DNA of 64,000 bases from Hypericum androsaemum (Eukaryota > Streptophyta > Magnoliopsida > Malpighiales > Hypericaceae). The stretch lies in the NCBI GenBank assembly GCA_963995505.1, contig OZ023187.1, positions 4,595,501 to 4,659,500 on the forward strand. Reading direction: 5' to 3'. Positions 23,802 through 34,920 of this stretch are shown one piece after another. The notes under the pieces are model-generated. The model was given only the letters and a program-made list of their open reading frames with translations. It did not search any database and was not told the DNA's origin. Position 1 is the stretch's first letter. Each line of letters starts with the position of its first letter. The position numbers and the translations under genes are program-made.

Positions 23802-24914
23802 GGTAGATCGAGCCCCGAACATCACCCGCAAGCTCTCGAAGATCACATCATCTGCAGATTGCTGTCTTCGAGATCGAAGAATCGTCGGACCGGGGATTTT
23901 ATACAGGAGAGGAGGGTCGTTCTTCGTGGGCAACCTGTAAGCTAAGAAAGCTTTCTTCGCTCTCTGCAATTTATCCTGTGTATTTATTTTCCACTCTGCT
24001 GCTACAATGTTCAATTGTGAGGCGCATCTTGTAAAGAAAGTTAGGCAAAAAGAGGTCTAGATTATTTAGAGATTATTCTTACTCATGATGCAATTAATTA
24101 GCAACTACGAATTTAAATTTCCAAGTATTTTGTCGCTCCCGGACAATATTCAATATAAAATCTTATTCAATATAAAATCTTAAGTCAACGCTTACAAAGA
24201 AGTTTATAGTTTACAAAGAAGTTTATAGTTTATTGGATGACACGGGAGTTGTGTGAGTAATAATTAATAATATACCGTATGATCAATTGGCTTTTTTTCC
24301 AAAGGATATGATCAATCGACTTTGATACTTAGCATGCCCAATTCAAAATATGTCGATAAATTCTTAACACTTCCAAAAAAAAATTTACTATGCAACTAAT
24401 ATCGTTATAATCTCACACCAGAAAAATATTTCTCTCTAGCGAAAAAACAAGTGACTCTTCTTTCTGGTTTAATTTTTTTAAAATATTTTTCTGGTTTCAA
24501 TGTGGGTGCTTCTTCGAGAGGCAGTGGAGTTATCTAATAAATATATTAATCCTAAGAAGTTTTATTCTAAAATATATTATCTGTGTTTTGAATTAAATTT
24601 ACTAATTCATACGAAAAGTCTTTATATTGAATCCTTTTTCCCTGCTATTTTTCAATTTTCTGTTACATTTCTTAATTATAATTGTTGATTATCTTTGGTT
24701 CATTAATTTTTTTTGTTAGTTACATTTTTTAAATTAGTGATGCATTATTAAAAAAATACAATGTTACTTAATTTAAATCAAAATTAATTAATTCCGTAAT
24801 TTTTATATATCAGATAATTTCGAGAAAGAAAAAACTTTCAAACTCACAAACTGTGCAAGAAAATATGTAATTGAAGTCGTGGCAAACTCTCACCGGTCGC
24901 ATTGGATAAATTTA
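23802..24914. other. Kinase gene 3' UTR and AT-rich intergenic DNA
   Basis: The first 250 bp probably form the 3' UTR. The remainder is very AT-rich with no supported gene. A short direct repeat (AAGAAGTTTATAGTTTACA, near 24198-24230) is the only structure seen. Confidence 0.45.
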
Positions 24915-26226
24915 GGGAAAATTACTCTCACGTCCCTCAATTTTGGTCACCCTCCGCCTAAGGTCCCTGACTTTTGGAAAATGATTGTCCCGTCCCTAAG
25001 TTTTGATCATAATAGACTCTCAGGTCCTTGGAGCCGGAATATTCATTTTTCTCCGGTGAACTCCCACTTGAAATGACCAAATTGTCCCTCCCACTTAAAA
25101 AATAAAAAATTATCTCCCCTCCACATTCTTCCCCAATTCATCTTCAACCCACCTTCAATCAAAACTTAAACATAATTGAATCAAAACTTAAACAACCTTA
25201 ATTTTAAAACCCAACTCAAAATCCCAATTGGCCAAATCCCCAACGACCAAATTCCAATAACCAAATTCCAACCCTAGCTCTCGAAGTCAATCCCAATCGA
25301 CCCAATCTCTCTCGACCAAATTCCAATCGACCAAATCCCTCTCTTAAATTGCCAACCTTGTAAATCGCGTCAACCCTCGGCCGCTCCAACCCATCTCGGC
25401 GCCGATTCCTCCAAGCCCTACTCCCTAAGCCCCTCCATTGTCGATCCTCAACGGGCCCAACTACCACATTGGCGTCGCCGTTGCTGGGATTTTTGTTCCT
25501 GGACATATTTAGGGTTTTAAGAAGGGGAAGAGGGCGGCGACGGGGAAGGGCCAGTGTGCGACCCCCGTGTTCAGGAGCTCCTCGCTGGCAGCCACCTTCT
25601 TAGGCCCGATAAGGCCCCGAAGTCCAAACGCCTGAGAAGAAAACTGTGATGAGAGATATACTGGCCTCGCTAATAATACTCGAAGAAAAAGAAGAACCCG
25701 ATAAGGCCCTGAAGTCCAAACACTCGCGCCACGCTTCGAAGAAAAATAGTGGCGACGGCGAGGTTGCACTCGCGAGGAGGCTGTGGGTGAAGGACAGGTC
25801 CAAGGACTAGTGGGAGAGGTGCAGCTCGCCGGATTTCCCCGAGAAGGAGTTCAAGTGGTGTTTCCGGATGAGCAAGTCGACGTTTGGGATGATCTGCGAT
25901 GTGCTGGATGCGGTGGTAAACTCTTCGCCTCGGTTTGCTTCTCAATGTTAAATTGGGTGTTTGATTAATTAGTGATTCTTGGTGTTCTTGTTCCTGGATT
26001 AATATTTTTATTGTTAATGGTGTTCAAAAGGAAATAGGGTTTTTTTTATAGTGGGAGGGGCAATTTGGTCAAAGTAATAGAGAAAGATTTTTCAAGTGGG
26101 GGTTCACCGGAGAAAAAGAAATATTCTGGCTCCATGGACCCGAGAATTTATTATCATCAAAACTTAGGGACGGAAAAATTATTTTCTAAAAGTCAGGGAC
26201 CCTAGGGGCAGGATGAATAAAGATCA
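24915..26226. mobile_element. Pack-MULE 2 (same TIR family as Pack-MULE 1), right end degraded
   Basis: The left terminus GGGAAAATTACTCTCAC (24915) runs for about 180 bp in parallel with the left TIR of Pack-MULE 1 (shared GGAAAATGATTGTCCCGTCC). The inverted counterpart lies at about 26050-26226 and contains the matching TTATCATCAAAACTTAGGGA. The last 20-30 bp of the right TIR no longer match and no TSD could be recognised, so this copy is older or terminally damaged. The interior (about 25340-25960) is GC-rich and gene-derived. No transposase of its own is present. Confidence 0.8.
25745..25950 (+). pseudogene. ALP1/HARBI1-like (domesticated PIF/Harbinger transposase) fragment captured by Pack-MULE 2
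   Basis: Plus-strand translation gives RRLWVKDRSKD, a TAG stop, then WERCSSPDFPEKEFK and FRMSKSTFGMICDVL. This matches in order the start of the conserved region of plant ALP1/HARBI1-like proteins (RxLWVKDRSxDWWxxCNxPDFPEEEFxRxFRMSxxTFxxIC), the stop replacing one of the paired tryptophans. Only about 50 residues are recognisable and the DDE catalytic part is absent. The sequence upstream (25500-25740) has several stops and may be the eroded N-terminal region of the same parent. Assignment is from motif memory. Confidence 0.6.
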
Positions 26227-26365
26227 AGAACCCAAAAATCAGGTGCACGTGCTCTCTACCGTACCGGAACTCCACTCTCTTTTATATGTAAACTAGCGTC
26301 CTCCTAAAATTCCCGCCAAAATTTGCCAACCGTTCGTATCCTCAAAGAACAAGAAACGTCGCAAA

Positions 26366-28848
26366 ATGTCGTCCAGCTCGAGCACCGGAGCTGGCCAATC
26401 GGAGGACCACTTCCGGCATCCGGCCACGATCAGCCGCGATCCTATCGACTCTTCAAATTCAGCGTCGTCGTCGATGACGCCTCAGGCGATCAACTTCTCC
26501 TCGGGAAATCCTAGGATCCAAGAGACCCGCGGCGTCATGCACCTCTTCCCGAACGACGCCGCCTCGGCTCTCCCGGTAAGTGTAATCAGTGAGATTAGGA
26601 GATCCGTTGTCGGTTCGGTTTATTAAAGTTGGACGAAACTTGTCTTTCTTGGGGGGTTAGGTCGGGAGGAAGCCGATAGTGTCGGTGCTTGAGGTTCCGA
26701 ACTATATGACCTATGCAGATATCTGCAAGTTCTGCGGATCGTTCATCCGCCAAGTTCTCGAGATGCGTATTGTCAGGTAAAAGATTATGATGGATCTATG
26801 AGGAATTAATATGTTTTTCTTGCTAATTACCGTGATTGATATTGTGCTCTTGTGTTCTAGGATCGATGGGGTAGAAGATCGGTATAGTATTTTGGCGCGG
26901 TTCGATAATCAAGACTCCGCTGACGAGTTTTACAGGCATTTCAATGAGAGACGGTTTAATTCATTCGAGGTATGTGTTGCTCTGCCTAGTAGAGAATTAA
27001 AGGTTTGGAATATTCTGAATCTAATTTGGAGATGCAGGAAGGGCTTTGTCGTGTGCGGTTCACCGTTGACGTGCAGTTCACGGGGTATAGTGGCTTTCTT
27101 GAGCTAGCCAGGCCTTCCACTTCGAGCACCGCCGAACAACCTTCGTGTCCTGTTTGTCTTGGTGCGTTAAGCAACTTCTTGGATGGTCTAGCGTAATTCA
27201 TCTGCCATGCCAGCATCTTGTTTTATGATCCTACATTCTCTATGGCTTATAACAGAGAGATTCGACCAAGAAATGGGTGGAATACTTACGACCATCTGCG
27301 ATCATTCTTTTCATTGCTCCTGTATTTCTAAGTGGTCAGACTCATCTTGCCCGGTAAGTCATTTTGCCCGTTACTGATCTTCTGATACCTCGTTACCACC
27401 TGCGAATGGAAGTGGGTTAGTTGCTCATAAACTACTAGGTTTATGTCAGGTCTGCAGATACTGCCAGGATCAGCCAAAGAAATCTATTTGTTTCGTTTGC
27501 CAGATTTCAGAGAATTTGTGGATTTGTGTAATCTGTGGATTTGTTGGCTGTGGAAGGTGATAATTCGAATTCTTTATTAACAACTCTGCACTTTACTATT
27601 CAGCTTCTCTTGAGTGATTAGTTTTTGGTGTAGGTATAAAGGAGGGCACTCCATAGAACATTGGGAAGAAACACAGCATTGCTATTCTCTTGAACTGGAA
27701 ACTCGCCGAGTTTGGGATTACGCTGGTGACAATTATGTTCACCGGCTGATACAAACCAAAACCATTGGCAAATTGGTAGAGTTCGAGAAAGATGGTTTTG
27801 GAGGTTGCGATTGTGCAGATTCTGGATTTAATGAGGCACTGTTGAACAGCAAAGTTGACGCGGTAACTATCGGTTGTTTTTCCAGCAGTCCTTTCTTTTA
27901 TTTTGGAGCAATTGTGACAAAATAATGCCTGTGATCATCTACAGATCTTTAACGAGTACAATGAACTCCTTGCCATTCAACTCGAGAATCAAAAGCTTGT
28001 ATGTAATTTTGCCTTTTGATCAGTTTGGAGCAATTGTTATGTTCATATTTTATGACTGGATAATATGTCAAGTTTTCTGCAGTACTTCGCGGCTCTGCTT
28101 CGAGATATCGAGGAAGCGGGTATTACAGAAGATGCAAAAGCAGCAGCTCGGCATGCACTTCAGGTTTCTCCGGAAGTGCGGGAGTTGTATACCAAGATAG
28201 AAAGGGGTATCAAAGAGAGGAATGATTTACTCGAGGTAAGGTTCAGCATCTATTCGCATGAGTACAGTGTGTTTCTAATTTGGTCAATAATGAAGAATAC
28301 CGTGTTTCTTGGCCCTTCTGTTGCATATCTTCCCTATTAACCTTGATGATTTTTATTCTGACTTCTCTTTCACTAAGTAGTTAGAGGAGACCCTTTCGAA
28401 GACGCGAGCCACATTGAAAACAAAGATTCGGGAGATCAAGGACAGGTATGCTTTTTGAAGTGCTTCCTATGATGAGATTGCAGTAGACTTGTTACTTTTT
28501 GCAATGCTATAAGCCCTTGTCCACATTGTATTTGAAGCTGGTATGTTGCCTCGGCCAATGCGCCATCTGTTTCAGAGAAAAACAGGCTCTAAAAGTGAGA
28601 GATGAAAGAATCAAAGAACTGCGAGAACAGGTCAGTGGCCAACTTTTCTAGCTGTGCAACTCAGATCCCCTGTTCCCGTATTGGTTTTGATCAATAATAT
28701 GCGTTTGTGTGGAAAAAGTGATAGCTGTTGGATATGTATTCAGCTAAAGCTAGTTATGGAGGTGGGACATTCTGAATCATATCGTAAGCGGGCTAGAAAA
28801 GGCCAGCATCTCCCTGGAACAAATCTCAACACGAGAAGAAAGAGGTAA
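26366..28848 (+). CDS. BRIZ: BRAP2-type RING/ZnF-UBP E3 ubiquitin ligase (BRIZ-like), about 474 aa, 12 exons
   Basis: Exons: 26366-26575, 26661-26776, 26861-26969, 27038-27161, 27256-27353, 27450-27556, 27634-27862, 27945-27998, 28083-28235, 28381-28445, 28576-28630, 28744-28848. Domains in order: the BRAP2 N-terminal RNA-recognition-like domain (about 50-150, FSSGNPRIQETRGVMHLF and VPNYMTYADICKFCGSFI); a RING finger starting CPVCLERF (C182) with CDHSFHCSC and SSCPVC; a ZnF-UBP ubiquitin-binding finger (CVICGFVGCGRYKGGHS...HWEETQHCYSLELETRRVWDYAGDNYVHRL); then a charged coiled coil and a basic tail ending NTRRKR. Arabidopsis BRIZ1 and BRIZ2 form a hetero-oligomeric E3 needed for seed germination; which paralogue this is cannot be decided here. 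The promoter is squeezed against Pack-MULE 2. The last exon boundary is the least certain. Confidence 0.92.
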
Positions 28849-29198
28849 CAATGAAGTTGGGCTTTCGTCGTTCTTGAGCGAATCGTGTTTTCTTCATTGA
28901 AATTGAATCTTCTGGTGTCATTCCTTGCCTTGTACAGATAGAAGAAGCTCTTTGTTGGATAGAGAATGTGGAGTAATAGTGGATTGGCAAGAAAGAAGAA
29001 ATGATAATTGTGGAGCAACGCCCTTTCTTTTTAAGTACAACATGCTACGGATAAAGCATTGGTTCTTACAAGTGGAATCCGAGCTCTCATTGTACGAATC
29101 GCAAGTGGAATTATAATACCTCAAGCTAACCTTCTAATAGATGTAATGTAACAATGCAGAAAATGAAACTGTATCTTGATTTACAACCGAGAAACAAT

Positions 29199-32100
29199 TC
29201 AAACAGCAACGACAGAGTTCGCTGCGTCCATTTTGTCTTCCGGTTTCCTTGGAGCTGTCAAACCATCTGCAGCACCGGACAGCTGTTGAAGGTGCACGAC
29301 CATTGCAAGAAGCAGACAGAAGAACAAAAGGAAACTGTCGGAACGAGAAGAGTTATCGGATGCATAGAGATTCCATGCATGTCCTAACGTATGGATAAAT
29401 GTGATTCCGATGTAGAATGAACGTGATAGAGTCTTCTCTTTGGAGTGGCTGAGAATGTTCAACATTATTTGAGGTAAAAGAAGAGAATCCATGACTAGTT
29501 GAACAAACGATTCGACATTGAGCCCTTCCTCCCGGGTGGTTCGAAGGAGGATGCAAATTCCTGAAGCGTAGAATAATAGAGACGCGGTAAAAGAACCTGT
29601 CTCAGCAAGCCATAGGCTCTTCTGGTTTTCATCTTTAGATCTTGCGGCAAATGCTAGCTGCAGAAGCCGGCATTGGAAGAGTACGGCCACTAGGTCGGCT
29701 AATCCTGTAAACACCTGGCTCACCTCCCTGGATTGAGACCCGCTTGTAAGAATGTCTTTCTGCGATAAGAGAGGCGCACAATTTGCTATAAGTTGAGCTG
29801 CTGAGCCTAGAGGCAGGATCAGTAGCATGAGGAAGGAAATGGAAGGAAGGACTCGAGGATGGCTCTTTGCGTGTAGTAGTTGCGCCCTGATGAAAACGCA
29901 TGACAATGTGCTTGTTATAAGTTCCATAATGATCTTCAAATCCATTCTCCACTTTAAGATCTTTGCCTTACTCCATGAATAGCCAACAGAAGAGAGTTCC
30001 AGCTGATCAAAGTAAAGAGGATGGCTCTTGTTCCGAGTACTTCCCATCGTTCCTTTGATGTAGCTCGCGCTCAGCGTTTCTTCAACGGAAGGGAACTGGA
30101 TGTACACCAGTATTTCACAATCCGTAGAATCTCCTTGATCTGTTGTATTGAGATTCCTGCATCCCACCATGCACAATCTTCCTGTACTCTCATCATAGAT
30201 TCCTTCTGCTGAAATCTCTAGCTTATCATTGAATATTGAGGAAGTAGCAAACAGAGTTTCCGCGTCCCTTGGATTCGGACCAGTTAGTCCTGTCATTCCA
30301 ATCTTATAGCTGATGCTGATTGCGTTCTTACCACTGCGAATTGCGCTAACTGTAGAATTTGCAGACCGGAAATTTTCTTCCGAACCTCTAATCGAATAGC
30401 TCGGTTCATAAAGCCTATCACCAACTGTCAAGGGGGGTCGCATAACCCCATGCGATTCTCGATTGCGAACTTTTAACTTCGAGGTCAAAGTTCATGTCAG
30501 CAGAATTTGCATCTGGGTGTCTTGCAGAGTTGATCTGCCTTGGGAGTGCTCTTGAGCATAGGCTCCTGGCTCTGTCGATTTCGGTGTACTGATACTTCTG
30601 ACCAGGAATGTAGTTTTCGGAGCTTCGAATTCTTATCATTCTGAAGTAACCAGGGTCATCTACACTCTTGTTAGTCCAAATCTGGCCTACTATGTTGCTG
30701 CTCTTTCTTATGGACAACGCTGCAGGGAACCTCAAGCTCAACTTAGTCGAACAATCGCCAACTCGAGCAGTAGCCATCGATTTCTCTGCATCCAAAAACC
30801 TACAGGCAGATATATACAGCTTCTTGTTGGGAAATAACCCACTTTCCCGTGGACCCAAACAACGCATCAAACAAGACAGGAGCAAGATCTACGAACACAA
30901 GGAAGAGATCGACCACAACTACGAATAAAGAAAACCCACAGTCAAACAAGAACAACAAATTTGGTAACCCGGTTCGATATTGAACGATCTACGTCCGGGG
31001 GCGTACCAAGCCAGGAGATTTCACTATATCAAGCTCGATCTACACTTTGGAGCTACACATGCTCAACAATGGTAGTCTCTCTCTCCTCCTCTCTCTCTCT
31101 CTCTCCAGAAACGTCTCTCTGTCTCTGCCAGGAAGAAGAAGAAGTATACAGTGACAGAGAAGCGGGTATTTATAGTGCCAACAAACCTAGGAACCAAAAC
31201 ACACACGCAGGTCGATCCCAGTTCTGGACGGGGGCTACGCCCCCCGCGGTGTCCGAAGTCTCCATACCCAACACTTCTTACCATCCCAAAACCCTTCTCC
31301 AGTTAGCGTCGTGGTTGGATCGAAGTACCAACTGAATCCATCCGATATGGTATTCGAAAATTTCATCAAAACCTGAAACCTCTGTCTCATGTCGACAGGC
31401 CCGAAACATCCAGCTGCTCGGATGAGCATAACTTTAGGCACAGAGCCGGAAACCAACCCGAAAGGGCTGCAATCTCTACCCGGATCGCAGCCACGCGCAT
31501 GTTCCAAACAGAATCCGCTCGGCGGCCACCACGGCCTACCACAGAAACCCAATCTCGAGAGGCGATCAATCGAAACACTCCTCGCATTGTCTTCATCAGG
31601 AATCCTGTTCCTGTCATAATAATACTCAGACACCAAAGTAAAAGTATAATTCTCTCGGATGGTCGGAAACACCAAGACAGACAACGGTTCGAAGTACTCG
31701 GATTCTTCGACAGAACTCAAGCTCTCCAAACTACCACGGACCAAACTAGCAACAGTTTTCGAGTTCCTGATACTGTCAAGCCTGAGCACAGCTTTAAGTA
31801 CCGGAACACCGACCAATCCGGTCCGTGTCAAGCCAGCCATACAGAGCTTCCCCGAGGATTCCGACCAGTACCCTTCTAACCAGAACTCCATATTGCCTCC
31901 ACCCATTACAAGTCTCCTCCAAGTTTTCCGGAGAAGATTCACGAAACTTCTTTCGTGTTCATCAACGTAAGGACTTGGAAGTGTCAGCTTGGCTGCGATC
32001 TTTAGGACGCCATTAGTACCAGATGCGTTGACTTCTGTGAACACCAAGACTAGCTGATTCGAGAAACCGGGCGAGCTCACGTTGAAGAACTTGTTCTGCC

Positions 32101-32311
32101 CCGTGAAGTAGCCGAATCGAGCTCGGTCCAATGGGAACGAAGGTAGAGCATGAGTAGTTTCGGTAGGAGGAGACTCGGGGGCTGGTAGAAACGAAGAGCA
32201 TCGGTCAAACCCAGGTGGGTGACCAATAACTGGTGCCATTGACAAGAAGAATATCAAGATCAAAACCATATCGGCTATTAAATTAGATCGAAGCAATGTG
32301 TACTTGTCCAT
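29199..32311 (-). pseudogene. DUF2921 plant membrane protein gene, disrupted by a solo LTR and a frameshift
   Basis: Read on the minus strand from the Met of MDKYTLLRSN (32311), the frame has a hydrophobic signal-like segment (LIADMVLILIFFLSM), then the long extracellular-type DUF2921 region, and after about 30 kb a C-terminal half with several TM helices (30488-29199: LPSISFLMLLILPLGSAAQL, FTASLLFYASGICILL, FLLFFCLLLAMVVHL). Without its insertion the gene would be single-exon and of normal length for the family (about 900 aa). Two lesions are seen: a 449-bp solo LTR at 30825-31273 that splits the coding sequence after the residues WDGKK, and a six-G run at 30432-30437 where the frame slips by one base at the ...WGYATPL position. 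The biochemical role of DUF2921 proteins is unknown. It is convergent with the BRIZ gene, stops about 350 bp apart. Confidence 0.85.
30825..31273 (-). mobile_element. Solo LTR of a copia-type retrotransposon inside the DUF2921 gene
   Basis: The ends are TGTTGGG...CCCAACA and a perfect 5-bp TSD CTTCT flanks it (30820-30824 and 31274-31278). A TATA box on the minus strand (TATAAATA, plus-strand 31167-31174) and a CT-rich tract indicate minus orientation. No internal region or second LTR is present, so it is the product of LTR-LTR recombination. Removing it rejoins the DUF2921 frame without gain or loss of a codon. It is unrelated in sequence to the LTRs of the three copia elements in the window. 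Confidence 0.93.
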
Positions 32312-33536
32312 GGTGTTTGATGCGAGGTAGAAGAAGGATGGATTTTTTTTTTGTTTCTTATTTTTCTGTATCTCATGCTTAAGGTCAAACGAGGAGCTTA
32401 TAGCTAAACCTGACGTTGACGTGCGCAAGGAATATGAAAAAAGTTGTATGTGTGTATCATGTAGTATGACACGTTCTTTGCGAAATACTATATGGTTTTG
32501 TTTTAATGACTTCGTCTATTTTGGGATAGAGATATTCCAAATTCGCACTATTAGTGACAAAAAATAACCATGGTTAAGGTCAAACAAGAAGCTTATAGCT
32601 AAAAAGGGGGACCGGATTCTCCGGTTTCATGGACCGTCCTGGACCCTATTTCGGGCGAACCATTTCATCATAAGTGGGCGAATTATTTCATCATAACTAC
32701 GCAAACCATTGTATCATAATTGGGCTAATCAGCACGTGTTCCGGGACGGTCCATTCGGCGAACTTCGGACAAACCATTCCATCATAACTGGGCGAACTAT
32801 TGTATTATAACTAAGCGAACCATTACAGCATAACTAAACGAACCAGTGCGTGTTCCAAAAAAATTGGGACCGCTTCGGGCGACCCACTGCATCATAATTA
32901 GGTGACCCATTGTATCATAACTGACTGAACAATTGTATCATAACTAAGCAAATTAGTGCGTGTTCCAGGACGGTCCTGGACGAAATTACATGTCCATGAC
33001 CAATTCTGGTGTCCTAAAAATGGCATACAACAAAGGAATGTGAATTTTTTCACTTTAATACCTTTGGTTTGGCGCGTTTTTTATCAAATACTAAGGATTT
33101 TTTTTTTGTCTAGTGACAGGAATATTCTAAATCCAAAGTGACATAGATAAGGAATAATAATATGAAAAAGGCTTTTTAATAATAGAGAAAGTTGCTTGGA
33201 AGATGGTCTGTGGTTCCCAAGTAAATAAATGGGACAACTGGCGAAGAAGGTGGCCTCCTTGGAAAAACTCGTCGGGTTGACCAATTATTTTATTTTATAT
33301 GTCCGATGATGTTATTACAAGAAGAAGTTCGGGTTTTTGAAAGGGTTATGTTTATAAGTATTTAATATTGTTAAATTTTTTAGAATTTAAATTCGAGATT
33401 TTTTAGTTAATTTAGAATAATTATTATTACCAATTAATTTAAATAATAGTTAATTTTTGTTTGAATTATGTTATCTTTCATGTAATATTATTTTCCAATT
33501 TTTTTATACTGTGTTTTAACTTTTAAGATACAATGT
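32312..33536. other. Intergenic; contains a degenerate tandem repeat
   Basis: Upstream DNA of the DUF2921 gene. No coding sequence is supported. The only structure is the repeat block at 32610-32990, listed separately. Confidence 0.5.
32610..32990. repeat. Degenerate minisatellite with about 22-bp subunits in about 110-bp higher-order units
   Basis: Variants of GCGAACCATTGTATCATAAC recur throughout. Each group of several ends with a GTGCGTGTTCC-type motif (near 32733, 32849 and 32958), giving three higher-order units of about 110 bp. Near-palindromic GGACCGTCCTGGAC and GGACGGTCCTGGAC motifs sit at the two margins, so the block may lie inside a small inverted-repeat element. Confidence 0.75.
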
Positions 33537-33545
33537 TTTAAATTT

Positions 33546-34193
33546 GGGTTAAATACACTTAGGTGCCGTATGTTATAGACACTTTAATTATATAAACACC
33601 AAAAAAGTACCCGTGTTTTCATTAGACTATATGAATTTTGGGTGACGCGATTACCGAAGCTGGCGTGGCAGTAATAAGATATTGACCTGGCAAAGTTAGT
33701 CCTAATAGATGAAACTTTTTTTCCTTCTTTTTAATTCATTTGTTTTTTTCCCTTATTCGTGTGAGTTCCTTCTCTTCTTTGTTTCTTCTCTATTTTTATT
33801 TGCTTCCATCTTCCTCTCAACTTCTCTAAACCTTGCCACCCTATCGAATTTATTTTATTGTTTAAATTAAAGAATCAGTTGCCCCTTAGAGTGATGAATG
33901 TATCTCTGCAACGGGGAGATAAACATTCTAACTCAGGAACAGGTGCTATCGAAGATACATCTAGAGAACGAACTAGGTGTAGTAATAAATTCAACACGAA
34001 GACATGGAACAAACAATTCTGGAGTTGGAACTCGACCCTTCTCTTTTTCTACCAGAAGGGTTTGTCCCTTATGCGATCTTCTTCCTTTGTTACTTTGTCT
34101 AGGGCGCTTGATTCTTCAGGTTCTTCAGTTTTATAACACGAAATGCAAAGTGTCTATTTCTTATAATACAGGATAGTAAAGTGTATTTAACCC
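33546..34193. mobile_element. Small non-autonomous MULE-type element with 9-bp TSD
   Basis: The inverted termini are GGGTTAAATACACTT (33546) and AAGTGTATTTAACCC (ending 34193), with weaker inverted similarity further in. A perfect 9-bp direct repeat TTTAAATTT flanks it (33537-33545 and 34194-34202). The 648-bp size and 9-bp TSD suggest a Mutator-type MITE or small Pack-MULE. The interior 33858-34130 is less AT-rich and may be a captured fragment, but no family was recognised. Confidence 0.75.
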
Positions 34194-34202
34194 TTTAAAT
34201 TT

Positions 34203-34920
34203 CTGCTACAAAAGATTAGAAAAGGTTGCTGAGCCCCAAGGCCCAGTACCCAGGTAGGCCTCTTTGGTCTAGCCCAGCCATGACCTAATTTTGGAATAGA
34301 AAATTGTTGATAAAAAAATTAATCGAGTCCAACACCACTTTTTTTATTTATTTGAGAAACAGTCCAACACACACCTCTTCACAAATGAATCTAAATTTGA
34401 TCAAAGTTTGCACACATTTGACTCAATAAATACAATATGTTTTTTTATCATGTTGGAATTCCAAAATCTAACCCAAAATTCGATGGGCTTATGAATTTCT
34501 TCAACTTATAAATTGAGTTGTCCCACTCGTTGATCCGTAACATGACCCCGGCATGTCAATGAGCTAACTCATTCACTTAAAAGTTAAAATCTTACGTATC
34601 ATCGCAAGGATCGACCTATAAATATGACCGAGTTTTGAATTTAAAATTTACATGGAAAATTTAAAAAATATAAATAAATGGAAAATTTTGATGTGATTTA
34701 CTTTCAAGGTTTGACCTGCAATAATGTTGACAACCAACAATATGTCATCTGTTAAAACAAGTATCAAAGGAGAGAAAGCAACAGGTCTAAGGCAAATTCG
34801 ACAGCAAATATGTACAAGCCAGAGAGCTCTCTCTATAGGCTTCAAGGCAGCCAAAATTACCATGAGATAAACCTATGTAGTGTTCATGTCAAAGGGTGTA
34901 AAGTAGCTTCAATTCATCCC
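34203..34920. other. Intergenic and 3' flank of the UBC25-like gene
   Basis: No gene is supported. The part from about 34640 to 34920 is probably the 3' UTR of the minus-strand E2 gene. Confidence 0.45.
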
